A stretch of 64,000 nucleotides of DNA, from contig NC_135555.1 in assembly GCF_964340395.1 (NCBI RefSeq), forward strand, positions 3,344,501 through 3,408,500, in the 5' to 3' direction. The stretch comes from Glandiceps talaboti (Eukaryota > Hemichordata > Enteropneusta > Spengelidae). Positions 12,571 through 24,870 of the stretch are shown in pieces. Under the pieces are notes generated by a model. It ran no database searches. It was not told where the DNA came from and saw only the letters and a list, made by a program, of their open reading frames with translations. Numbering within the stretch: position 1 is the first letter of the stretch; each line of letters opens with the position of its first letter. A program made the position numbers and the translations under genes.

Positions 12571-15500
12571 TTATTTCTTCCATTGGTTTTTGTCGTAATC
12601 CCACTCTGATGCTATCCCCTGGATGGGCTGATTACGCATCTTGATCATGTAATCTCTTTGCTTTTCTTGCCACTCATCACATAACGTGTGAGGTGGTGGT
12701 GGCAAAACTGTAAGATAGAAATAATGCAAACTGTTATTAGCTTCACATAAACTACATGTATGTTTTTATCTGTAGTGACTTGCCATTTTCAGTCAAAGTT
12801 CAGATATTATCATTTACCGATTCTTGCTGAACACACAGTGAAGCAAAAATATGACATTGATGTAAATCATCCTTAAGTTACATCTGAGTAGAGTGCCCGA
12901 TATGGCAAGTAACAGATAAGTTGCTTGGGGTTACAGTTTTGCTGATGTACACCATCATTGCTTAGTATTATTACATTCTGGACCTACATTTATGACAAAA
13001 AGGTATCATATGCCAAGTTATATTTTAAGTATCAGAAATAGGAAGACTCTGCTCAGATAACTAAACCATCATTAATCATACAAAATATTAGTTTTAACAT
13101 TTCATTCCAGACTGGCTAACATTCTTGACTTACAAAATCATTGACACTACAATGGTTAGTGAAAGTCACTAATATTTTAAGGTTTTTCCAGTCATTTCTC
13201 ATTTTTTGTGTGATTTTCAAATTTAAAGTTGATGAATATTTACTTGCCAGGCAATGGAAATTATCTACATTTCATGGCTGATCATTTCATTAATTAGCAT
13301 GAGTTTCCTGGGATATATATTTATCTTTTCAAAAGCGGTTTGAGGGACTTGATGATAAAACTTTCAAAAGGCACAAGAACCCTGTATTATATATTCATAG
13401 TGCGTATATTTTGATTTTAATAATAAATACTATAGTAACTTTGCACCAATGATAATTTCTTTGGTTTAATTCAACCTACCATGTCAACTTATGTTATTTA
13501 ACAATGATATCAAACATTTGATGACTCTGACATTTCAAAACATCAGCTGAGTATGTTGTTCATTGTTGATACTAGTACATACTAGTGTTTTCAATATAAC
13601 TGACTTAGATCAGAACCCTGAATCAGGAGACTGTACATTTGAATATTATATTACATGACATGCATATACATGTGTCTCAATGGAAGACTATAGAATTACC
13701 CTTCCAACTCAAAAATTGGTTTCATGAAATGTAATTATTGGAGTTTTGGTGCAAAATAAAACATTTTGGTGCAAATTAAAACAAATGCTGCAGTTTGTCC
13801 TGACAGGCTATTTTTTAGGCATTCAAAATCCTAAACCTCATAGCATCATAGCTCATGATATTGTAAACATTGTGAAGCACACTCTGACACTATAATACTT
13901 GTCATTTGATAAATAGGAACTCTGTAACACGACACTACTACACTGGATGTATATGACATGACTGTACAGCATCTGACATGATTGGTGTGAAAATGTGATA
14001 TAAGCATACTTATAACTGGCACGGTGATATTTTAACCATGATTCAATGGAGTGATTTATACATGTATACAAGACTACAACATGCATTAAACCATAATATT
14101 GATCATACTACTAAGTATATTAACGATGAAGGCGCACAGTTCCTTTAAGGGAATATTTTGGGACCGACATATTTGGGTGAAATATGCTTTGTTGAGTATA
14201 AATTGTAAAATATGTCAGAAGTTTAATTCTTATGACAATACACCATCATAAACTAAGTGTGTAGAGGTTAAATTTGTAAAAATAAACCAATGTTCTGTCA
14301 ACAATCCTGGCAGGTTCAAAATAGTCAATCATTTCAAACTGAATATATCCATTTCCATACCAAACTTACATTTGTATTTCATTAGCATATTTTCAGAAAA
14401 CATGTCTAACGATGTTATCAATTTCTACAAATTCTCACTAAAATTCTTGATCATGTAGTTTTCATCTAGAACTAAGCCAACTTGGCAACACCTGTTTTTA
14501 TGTGTCACTGGAGAAGAACAAGACACAGTTTTGACTGTCTGGTTCTTTTGATGCATCAAACAATGATGTCTATGAAACTGTAATACTTTTCAAACTAAAA
14601 TGAACAAAATTATCTTTATGTACTTACTATATTGTTTCTGGAACATGTAAAGTCCTGCTGATATTGCAATTGCAAAAAAAATACCACCAACAATGACCTT
14701 CCATTCACCAGTTGGTGCTTTCATGTCTGCATAGCTCTTATGGAAAGCAAGGCGATACACTGAAAGACAAAATTAATAATAACAACAAAGTTATATAACA
14801 TGTAATTAGTACAAGGTTAATATTTCTCATATGATGGCCTAGAATGTATTGTCTTTCCATTTTCCATCATTTAAAATCACTACACAACACCTCTGTCAGT
14901 TCAAAATAGTGTCCACAGGTCACATGATAAACAGCTGATTCCATCTGTCACTTATCCAGCTGTTGTACCATTTCCACAACATGAACTGTTTTACACCAGA
15001 AATTGGACGGTGTTAGAAATCTGAAATTTCTCACGCAAATCAGATTGGTTATAGACGTAAACTATAGTAATATTCAATACTCTATAGTGTACTGCTAGCA
15101 AGCATATCATTTACAATAGAAATGGGTGTAGATACATGTATGTTCTATACAACTTGCAACATAATATTACTACTATCGGTATATGTATTAGCTAAAACTA
15201 GCCAAACAATCAACATAATGTAATATGTATTGATTTCCATGATATGCTGAGTGAAAGGAGATACAACATCAACAAAACTGATGATCAATTATTACTAAGG
15301 TTCAAAATTAATTTATTTAAATCATTTCACTGACCACTATGATGAAAGTACACTATGCCAATGTAAGGGATATTAAGACATATTTACAGAGGGAAGAAAT
15401 ATAATATATTTTTTCAAACAGTATGTTCAGCCCTTTGTATTTACATTTTTGTCAATTGCATATTGTCGTAAAATTTAGTTCATATATTTCAATTTATGCT

Positions 15501-15793
15501 AGTTTCAGTTTCACTATGTGAGTGCACATACCAGGGTGCTTTATGTATGTGTCCATGTTTATTTACTTTGTATCCAACTTACATGCAACTTTTTCTTCAG
15601 CAGCTAAGCTTTTCCAATCACCAAGTTCTTTTGCCCTAAGAGCTTTCAAATCTTGTGTGAGGTCAACATCATTCCTAAATCGCATATGGGGTGCTGGATA
15701 GTCCACTCGATCCTCATACACACGATTCATGGACATTGGCCTTGCTGTGGTGGAAAAAAATCTCCTTCCTGCTGTCCTCAACATCGTTGCCAT
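12571..15793 (-). CDS. COX4: Cytochrome c oxidase subunit 4 (nuclear-encoded)
   Basis: Three coding exons: 15583-15793 (ATG at 15793, Kozak CACCATGG), 14628-14759 and 12571-12707 (TAA). They total 480 bp, or 159 residues, close to the roughly 170-residue animal family. The splice phases agree: exon 1 ends GCA T and joins TG TAT to give EEKVALYRLAFHKSYADM, a family hallmark. The N-terminus is a mitochondrial presequence (MATMLRTAGRRFFSTTARPM). One transmembrane helix follows at about residues 92-112 (WKVIVGGIFFAIAISAGLYM), and the conserved tail NPIQGIASEWDYDKNQWKK type is seen as QPIQGIASEWDYDKNQWKK. The product is a regulatory subunit of respiratory complex IV in the inner mitochondrial membrane. 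An untranslated first exon ends at about 16519 (donor GTAAG) and splices to an acceptor at 15799. The gene is divergent from SYS1. Confidence 0.97.
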
Positions 15794-16519
15794 GGTGACC
15801 TTTGTAAAGATAATATGGAGTACAATAAATACAAAAATACATGTTTGATAATGATATGCTGTGTTTCAAGTCTAGAAAACAAGAGAAGTTAGGTACTGCC
15901 AGTACTGGATCATGGAAAGGGCTACTCGACTCGATGAAATCACGTATGAATATTTTAGAGGTGAAATGTCATCACAGCAGTTCTATGAAACCCCAACCGA
16001 TTATCATATATTGCTACGTTGCTAACAAAATACACAGGCAGTTGCAGTCGTATTTTCATAAGTTAATGACGGAACGAAGGTCAAAGGGGGTCACCATTTC
16101 GCACGTACACGCAGGGAACCGTCATACCTCTGCTCGCTGTGGACTTACAATAATCAGCACAAATTACACATTCTGATATCTATATTCTTACATACATACC
16201 CAAGAAAATATTTTTTTTAAAACAGGTAAATGCGGACAGTTCCATTTCTAGTAGGAACTTGAATCAATAAAGTCGTAAATTATCTGAAGAAGTGACAGAG
16301 CACAAGCGCTAGCGAGAACCAGCCTACTGATCCCCTTGTCGGCCAACAACATGCAATCGAGTTAAAATTTACAAAGATTCAGGGCTGATAATTATTCTAA
16401 ACTTGAACCAACGCTACAACACATAGGAAAAGTCCTTGATGTACAAAGTACTACAATATTAGGACTGACTACATCGTCATATATCTGTGGCAAATATTTT
16501 ACAAGCACGCTTTCTTACC

Positions 16520-16660
16520 GGCTTCTCTTATCCAATATGGCGTCGGGCAAGGTCGCTAGGTATGATGGGAAATACACAGATAGAGGATCAGGCTCGTACA
16601 ACAAAATATAAATGTTAAAGCAAGAAGTGGGGTACTAGAGAATAGACTGTAGATCGTTCA
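16520..16660. promoter_or_regulatory. Shared divergent promoter interval of COX4 (-) and SYS1 (+)
   Basis: The COX4 non-coding exon 1 ends at 16519 on the minus strand and the likely SYS1 non-coding exon 1 ends at 16861 on the plus strand, so both start sites must lie within roughly 340 bp. AATATGGCG at 16534-16542 (YY1-like, common in respiratory-chain promoters) lies at the COX4 edge. No TATA box is obvious. Exact start sites are inferred. Confidence 0.5.
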
Positions 16661-17328
16661 GTGTACGAGGTTACTTCTACAAATGGCGAACGTGGCTTGA
16701 TATTCGTGTCAGATATACTTGTGATGCGTAATCCCTCCTTCACTATATTAGTCAATAACGACTTCCGTGGAGAGAAATTTGGATATCAGTACAAGACAGT
16801 GAGAAAACGGACACTCATTTACCACAAGAAGTCCAAAAGCTCATTATTTTACCGGGTATTGGTAAGTTGTCTCTCATTTGTTCAGTTCACCATTGAACCA
16901 ACACCGTTCGTCACAGACTATTGCTAATGCTAGCATCTTTGAAATGATTATAGCGGTGACACAGTTATATTGTGATGGGTGTACTCATTTTAAAAGCACA
17001 CTATACCCATTATCAAGATCAAAAGTTCTATGTATAATAGTATCTTTCCATTGAACAATAACTTGTCATATACCATTAACAGATGCTGGCCAAATGAAAT
17101 GCATCCATTTTGTTGAACGAGTACACCAATTATAATCTAAGTGAGCTGACATGTCCGCACAACTCACGAGTTAATATACTTGTCAAATTTAAAATTCTTA
17201 AATATTATTTTTTGAGAAGTCGTAGAGATGGCATGATCTTATTAAAATCACAAATGTGATTGTAGAAATCAGTATTCATAAAACATTCTCAAAAAATAAA
17301 CAATTTTCATTTGCCATGCTTTGTATAA

Positions 17329-17366
17329 CCATGGAAGTATCACCCACGTCGGTGATACTTCCATGG
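17329..17366. repeat. Perfect 16-bp-stem inverted repeat in SYS1 5' intron
   Basis: CCATGGAAGTATCACC, a 6-base loop CACGTC, then the exact reverse complement. It lies in the first intron of SYS1. Confidence 0.8.
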
Positions 17367-17638
17367 TATAAGTTACATCATGTACTATATACAGGAAGTT
17401 CACATCACAAGAACTTGCATAATAGTGGATGTCAGTACATGTAGAGACACCTTATTAGGATAAGTCTAGAGTCTAGCTGTTGGTTTGATTTTGAAGATCT
17501 TGTGGGTTAAAGAGATCTTCAAATTCAAACTCAAGGGCTACTGTCATCAAATTTAGATTTCTGAAAAATATGGGTTACTAAATCAAAGACAAATTACTCA
17601 AATGACAGGGGAACAAACTGTGAATGTTTACAAGGTGT

Positions 17639-17665
17639 CCTTCCTCCCTCCTCCCTCCCTCCCCC
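17639..17665. repeat. Polypyrimidine tract, G4-capable on minus strand
   Basis: CCTCC/CCCTCCC-type repeats with four or more C-runs of three or longer, in the SYS1 first intron. The minus strand is G-rich. Confidence 0.5.
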
Positions 17666-18679
17666 AAACAAGGTTTAACATGAGCAAAGCCCACTTTCAT
17701 TTTCAAGTGCTCCCAATACATTGAACTTTATATTTCATCTGAAAACAAAATTATATCAAAAACAGAGATACTAGTACACCCAAGAATGATAAGGTCTTGA
17801 TACAATAGCCCTCACTAATATACCAAACACGACTAAAATTACAACTACATGAATCTTGGTCAAGGTGAATTTTCTATGATTATTCTATTTTGTATAAGCT
17901 TAGCTGTTAATCCTTTGAAGTGATAGTATTTCTGTTCATTGAAACTTCAGTAACATTTGTTTCAAATGTACAGATATGTTGATTTGATAAATGTCTTTTT
18001 ATGTGATAAATATCTAAGGGATACTCTATTTGATTCTGGGGAGGGGGATGGAGGATTTGGAACCAACAACAATTTTCTTTCAGCCACCACAACAGCAATT
18101 TTTTTCCATGAGCAACTAGAAAGCAAATTTGTTTTGCCCAGTAGAATGTTTTTTCTTCTCCATTTTTGGCCTGCAATAGTCTTTCCCCAAAGAAATTGCT
18201 GACCCCCCCCCCCCCCTCAAATCAAATGATGTATTGCTAAGTTACTTTATCATGTATTTCTTAGTTTGACTTTGAATCATTTACACATATTTTCATGTAG
18301 AGTACAGCTTCAAGTCTATGGTTCAAAGTTACACATCTCAAATCATGGCTATCATGGTGACGATGAGAGACATCAAGTTCAAGTAAAACACAAACAGTTT
18401 ACGAATCCAACCATACGATTATACAAATATTTTATTTTTGTTTATTTGTAGTACTAAACTGAAGAATGCTGTTGTAATACTGTGAAGACAGTAAACAACC
18501 ACAAAGGAAAGGATTAAAAACAGGAAGACTTCTATGCTGTATTGACTACATTAGTATATGATGGTTGTCAAGTTTTGATTGGTTGAAACATACATTGTAA
18601 CAAGAACATATAAGAAGATACTTTGTAGCTGATTTACAGCATATCAATAGCAAACTAATTAGAACAGTCTGTGAACATA

Positions 18680-20998
18680 ATGTCAGGTGCATTTAGGACT
18701 CATATATGGGACCCTGGTCTTATTATGTCACAAATGGTGGCAATGCAGACTATATTTTACTTTTTCTTAGGACTTTGGATAGTTTTAGTGGATGCCATCT
18801 CCCAAGGAACTAGATCTGTGGACCAGATGTTTGATTTTCATGTAAGTAAAAGTAAAAATTCTTAGAGAAGGGTTCAGACAGTGTTCAAAACAAAATTCCA
18901 GTCATCACATTTGTTATAATGTTGAAAATGATTGAATAGGATAGTTTATCTATAGACTCTACACAAAATATGGTCTATAGACAAACTACTCTACACGAAA
19001 TATGGTCTATAGACAAACTACTCTACACGAAATATGGTCTGTAGTGTTGTCTAATACAATATTTTTGGTATGGGCGTTAGCAAGTAAAATCTACCTGGGT
19101 TCCCCAGTAACTTTACCATGTTCCCAAACAACATTATGGTAGACTGCATGGCAAACTATGGAACGTTCATCCCATTCCCCATTCTGTTACCAGGGTTCCC
19201 CAACCATAGTAAAAATACTGTAATAGGAATTTGGTAAGACCTCAGGACAGAAAACAGAAGTCCTGCTATCAGAGATATATTTCATCAAGTTAAACGCTAA
19301 CTGTCCGTGTTATTGTGTAACCCAGAACCAAGGTTAAGTCACATAAGTGTGAACAAGCAGAGCAGTATTTGAAGATAATGAAAAAACCTGAAGGGTAGAA
19401 TCCCAGTATAGAAATTTGATTGTAAAAATTATCAGTCTAGTTTCTTGTACATGCATCATGAGTGTTTCACTTGAAATCAGTTTTAGTAGTGTACTCATTA
19501 TTGCCATTGCCCATACTATGAACTTGGTACATACAAAAGTGAAATCTGTTTTAATTATTTAATTAATTTAATTAATTGTTTTAATTACTCATTATTGCCA
19601 TTGCCAATACCATGAACTCAGTACATACAACTATCTGGTTTGTGTATAGAGGTCACTTGTCCTTTCTAGTACTGATTGATGCAAATTGCTAGGTTTGTAC
19701 ACAATTTTAATTTTTTGTTTTCTGTCTTCACTTTCAGTCTTTAGAATTCAAATCTTTCAATGGAAAACTAGTAATGATTGCCTTTGTACTGAATTCACTA
19801 ACTGGGTAAGTGTAACAATATTCACAGTATTGAACTTGGATAACTTTAAAGAATAGTTAATAGTGATTATTTCATGATGAAAAATGTTTACATAATTTTG
19901 ATACTATTAATGTTTGTAATATTTGCTAAACTATATCGTTCAAAGAATTATTAGTAGGCAACTAATACAGCCTATGTGTATATCATTCTCTGTTTGAAGA
20001 AAATAATGAATATTACCTCATTCTCAAATGTTTTGTAGGATGTTGACTAACAGTTCGAAAAAAAATTATGACAAATGTCTCCATTACATTGTATCATGAT
20101 TCAATTTCATCCCTTCAGGCCAATAGTAGGTATGTGCCTCTAGAGGGCACTGTTTATAAAAATTCCCCTCCAATTTAGTGTTTGGTGCACAGCCTCTTGG
20201 TCATATGCAATCACCTGTCCAAAGGTTCTTTTAGATAGAAATCTAAAACAAGATGGCTGTTGTGGCTGATGGCAACATGAACAACAGTTGTGCATTATTT
20301 GAATTTTTCTTATTTAAAATATATAACTGGTGACCACAATGATCTAAACAGTGTGACTTTTGTATACTAGTATATCTCTGACAGTTGTTTCCCATGACTT
20401 TTACTAGCATGGATATTTTTTCTCACAACTAGTCACAAGGCTGTTGCTTTCACCCTAACTCATCTTTTTACTACTGTTACATATATCATTATATGTCCCC
20501 AGCAGTGTGCCCTCTAACGATAGCCAAATTTTGTTGTTGTGAGTCAAAAGGAGAAAACTGGCATTTCTTGTGAGTCACCTCATAGTAAGAGATAGAGGAA
20601 AAACAAATTTTGGTGTGTCACTAGAATTGTGTGCGTCAGTGGTGCATCAAATTGTCTTAGGAGGCACACTTTATAATGTATAAGCAGCCAGTGGGCATGA
20701 GATTTAATTAGTCTTTTTCCAACTCTGACCTCTGTTTGTCTTCTCTCTGAATAGCAGTGCTGGAGGCTTGTGGTTTATAGTACAGAGGACAAGACAGTGT
20801 CTGGACTTTGCAGCAACCGTACATTTGTATCATTTAATAGTATGTTGGATCTACAATGGTGCTTTCCCTGTGACGTTATCATGGTGGTTGGTCAATATTG
20901 TGTGTTTAGCTTTAATGACGGTACTCGGTGAATTCCTATGCATGAGAACAGAAATGAATGCTATACCAGTCACAGTAGGACCAAAGGCAGACTTATGA
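18680..20998 (+). CDS. SYS1: SYS1 Golgi trafficking protein
   Basis: Coding exons 18680-18841, 19738-19805 and 20755-20998 (stop TGA). They give 157 residues, or 156 if the alternative acceptor three bases downstream is used; the human protein has 156. ATG at 18680 starts MSGAFRTHIWDP, matching the family's MAGQFRSYVWDP-type start; an upstream in-frame GTG is not needed. Four transmembrane segments are visible: QMVAMQTIFYFFLGLWIVLV, KLVMIAFVLNSLTG through LWFIV, FAATVHLYHLIVCWIYN, and LSWWLVNIVCLALMTVLGEF followed by the conserved CMRTE. SYS1 is a Golgi membrane protein that recruits the Arl3/ARFRP1 GTPase (family knowledge). A non-coding first exon probably ends at 16861 (TATTG/GTAAGT) and splices to an acceptor near 18640. 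Confidence 0.95.
18950..19040 (+). repeat. 32-bp tandem repeat, about three copies
   Basis: Unit CTATAGACAAACTACTCTAC plus 12 more bases; the last two copies are nearly identical and the first is shorter. It lies in a SYS1 intron just after coding exon 1. Confidence 0.7.
19060..19215 (+). repeat. Dispersed repeat family B, copy 1
   Basis: Contains AAATCTACCTGGGTTCCCC and CCAGGGTTCCCCAA blocks that recur in the opposite orientation at 41567-41735. Spacing differs between copies, so this is a diverged interspersed repeat. Class unknown. Confidence 0.5.
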
Positions 20999-22172
20999 CA
21001 CGTCACGGTACTACTAGTACTACTACTGATCACTTCATCAGACAATGGTGCTACTTTGTTGAACATTTTGTACAGAGAAGTGAATTGAAGTATTTTCAAA
21101 TCTGGTACAGTAACAGTACATTCTCCATGACACTTACGGATCAATTACAGGGCAGTGGAGAATAATAGGATTCAAGGGAAAAAAATTCCTCTTTTGTTTT
21201 GAAGAAAAGATGGTAATTATAATTAGGGGTGATTGTTGGGATGAAATATATGGAAGGGAGAGGGAATTAAATTCTAATGAACTGCCTGCCACAATGGATG
21301 AGAAACTTTATTTCCTAAACAGGAAAGGAAAAATGTTTGTTGTCAAGAAAGAATGAAATGGGATGGGAGATTTCAGATGAACTTATGCAGTATAGAAATT
21401 AGATTCCCAGGAAATAAGCCTTTTGATGAACGAGGGTGATAATTATAAGTAATGAATTAATTGCTATGTTATTATCCTGCCTCTTTGAAAAAACACATAT
21501 CATTGTGTAACTTGTAAGTATATATTTTGAGATAACATTATATACCGGCTTAGCACAATACGTTACAAAGTATTGTACTGTATCATCTGCATACTATAGT
21601 TTACTGTCTTCATAAATTGCATATATATGTTTAGTTTCCCAGTTTTGGAATCATTGTGCTAACTTTACCTGTAGACCCATCAAACTCATTTTTAGCACTC
21701 TGTATTTCATATCTGAGCTTTGTATGTTTATTTGTAGTGATATATTGTGTTGTCACATTTGTGGTAAAATTTATGGTCTGTTCATCAACCTGTGTTCCAA
21801 TATTCAATATTTACAATCATTTTCTTGTATTTATGTCTTCTTTTAGTTGTAAGAATTACAATGTGGTAATGGTGACACAGGTTTTGATATGGTAAAGAAA
21901 CTGCTTCCATGCAAACTGAACACCTGTGTAGAATAATGGTTTTCAATCCAATCGATCTATTTATAAAAGACCTTGGGTATTAGGGTAGATTTTACCTATT
22001 TACTGCTCTTAGCAAAAAAAATTGATTCACTTGAGTAAGTCGTAAGAGAGCAATGGACCCATTGGGTCACTTAGACTAACTCCACTTGCCAACTCTTGAA
22101 CAAATTATGAAATAGATATGACACTGAGAAATCAAATCAACCAATTGATTGTATTTTGCTGTGAAACCAGCA

Positions 22173-22211
22173 TGGAAGAAATATGGTATGATTCATACCA
22201 TATTTCTTCCA
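22173..22211. repeat. Perfect 19-bp-arm palindrome
   Basis: Arms TGGAAGAAATATGGTATGA and its exact reverse complement, separated by one base. It could extrude as a cruciform or fold as an RNA hairpin; no mature-miRNA-like asymmetry is visible. Confidence 0.8.
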
Positions 22212-22251
22212 GTCGGTATGTATGTATGTAAGGTTTGGAAATTCTAGCAAC

Positions 22252-22257
22252 AATAAA
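22252..22257 (+). terminator. Candidate polyadenylation signal for SYS1
   Basis: AATAAA about 1.25 kb past the SYS1 stop, the first canonical copy I found in the region. The intervening sequence looks like 3'UTR with no coding potential. Confidence 0.3.
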
Positions 22258-24709
22258 TATGAGAGTTGTGTCTCTTTGAAGACCATATATCATCACTGAA
22301 AATACCAGGTCCATCATTCTCAAGGTTTGCTCCCACTTGAGTCCAGTATAAACCCTTTCACCCCCACCACCACTGTTTTATTGACAATAGATTGAGCCTA
22401 AACATTGAAAACAATAGGGATATTCCATAATAATAGGAATGAAAGGGTTTCAGTATGACACAGAAATGTTCTCAGCTAATGTATTAATGAAAGGGTTTAC
22501 AACGCACAATATAACATTTACTTCCATTGTCAGTTACTTCCATTGTCAGCACTATATTACAACCTAACATTCGGCCCAACAACCATACAGATCAAAATTA
22601 TAGTGACCACAATGACATTTATAGAACTGCCAATCAACTACATGTATGAAAATTTGAACGGAATTAGCACAGACCTATTGGATATTTCAATTTTATTACT
22701 CTATGATATTACATTGTATTTACATTACACCTTCGAGTCCAAGATCTCAGAACCACAGTAACATGGGTTGGAGGTGAGGGTTCAATAGAAATATTAAAAT
22801 ATTATGAAATATTTTGGAAGGACAGTTAATCCCAGGTCTTCGCATTTGTGTTATCTTATCAGTGGAGCCATGAGGAGTACATAGAGAGTTTGTTCTTGAT
22901 CAACTTTTTCTATAGCTCTGCCAAACAGCTGTTTTCACATCCTTAATTTTAATCCCCATCCAATCTTGGCCTTATATGAAACATTTGTACATTTTGCATA
23001 CTTATCACCTTCACAAAGATACTATATGTATTTTAAGTCAGTAATGAAAACAATATGTTTTTGACATAACATGTTGCTTGAATGAACTTTGCACACAACT
23101 TATTTCAAAGACAGGGTAGGGATATGTGCAAATACTTGTAAATGGATAGAGTGTGTGGAAAGGTTGAAACTGTTGGCTGATCATACCGCCACCTAGTGGT
23201 CAGCTGTAACTATGGAATTTATCATTCTAATGAGGATCATTGACCAAGACAGATCAAAAGCTCAATGCTAAAAAATCTATGAACTGTTTGTGTGTTATAA
23301 ACTTTGTAAAACAATTGATACTGTCATTATATGCACAATGGAGACTCCGTAACCAAGACATTAAAATGTGAATGATGTGGAAAAATTCAATGACATCAAG
23401 TAGCAGCATTGATTTATAGTACATGTAATGTTTATGAATTTGTTAGTAATACGTTGATGAACAATCACTTACAAAGTACACTTTTATAGAATTTAAAGAT
23501 CAGATACAAGATGTACCTGTTATATTGTAGCATATCCATCTATTAATACAAAGGGTATACTCTATTACTAGTGTGTAGATGGCCAAACCAAAAGATGTTC
23601 TTGTTCCTTGAGGATCTGAGATGAGAGGAATGCACAGAGGTGTCTTTAATATACAAGATGAAAATAATTTGATTCTTTTGAATTCTGGGGTGCAGATCAT
23701 TAGGTTGTATGCTCAGTTATCTTTGATGCAGATCTGCTCAAAACATTGCTAACCATTCAATATAAATTGGTATTCTAATTAGCTCATTAATATGTAAATA
23801 TGTGCCAGACATGCAAAGATGGATATTGGCATAATAATTGCCTTTTGGACAGGACTGAAAGTGGCTTGAGGTGATATAGAATTCCGTTGAAAAGTATATT
23901 TTTGCTTAAATTTATTTCGAGCTAATGTCAGACTCCTTGTTAGTCACATCAGTGGAATGAATTCTTTGACTTGCAGTATTGAAATATACTAACATGTAAC
24001 TGACAACTACTATTCGGTGTCCGTATAGCATATTAGCTTCAATTATGTTTTGTGTTTATAGCTCAGAGACTTGTGGTCACTTTCATGGGCTTCTTTATGG
24101 TAACAACTATGACAAGTCTCTGGTCAAATATGTATGCACACTTTTAAAGGGTATATACACCTGTTTAAAATCGTGTGAATCTTGGCAGACGAAATATTAA
24201 TGTTATCCTTGAAAGGAACAAGAATGATTGAGCTGGCCAATAGGCATGTTAGATGCTTATATCTATACTGTTATGATGGCTAAAAAGTTAAGTATTGAAG
24301 TGAGGACAAAAAATGATACAAAATTATGATAAAATACATTATACACACTTTGCAGAATTGTATTGTTAAAGAATTTAGTCATTGAAATTTCACATAACTT
24401 TATTAAACCTTTGTATACCAGGTCAACCCATCACTCTATATTATTAAGTACTGATATTAAAGGAATTCAACATTCAAATATTTGTGTAATTTGTTTTGTA
24501 CTTTGTAAGTCTGTGAAAGGGGTTGACCGATGTGTGAGGGCGCCCTGTCATAGTGTACCTTACGGACTATGATCTGAGGTGTATCATGGTTATGATTTTA
24601 TGTGCAAGTATGGAGTCTATACCTTTACTGACATATACAACAGGAGACATGTAAGCATGTACTAGTGGAACATGTGACATACAAAATAAACGCATGAACT
24701 GGACTAATA

Positions 24710-24870
24710 ACACTTGGCACAGCATGTGGGAAGTATGGCCAATTGCTACGTCCACATAGTGCATTGACCCTATTTCATGTAGGGTCTATGCTTAGTGTTA
24801 AGTAAAGCGACCATAAAACTGTTATCAAATGATGAACGCTCCATACTTCCAACATTCTGTGCCAACTTGT
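24710..24870. mobile_element. Small inverted-repeat element (MITE-like)
   Basis: The ends ACTTGGCACAGCATGTGGGA plus AGTATGG (24712-24738) and their near reverse complement (24841-24867) match with about three mismatches over 27 bp and flank a core of roughly 100 bp. No clean target duplication was found. A part of the same family (CACTTCCAACAT context, with the upstream TTATCAAATGATGAA block) is at 7910-7985. Confidence 0.5.

Noticed and set aside
16661-16927. 88-codon plus-strand ORF as a separate gene
   Set aside because: It lacks an ATG at its start and overlaps the likely non-coding first exon of SYS1 ending at 16861.
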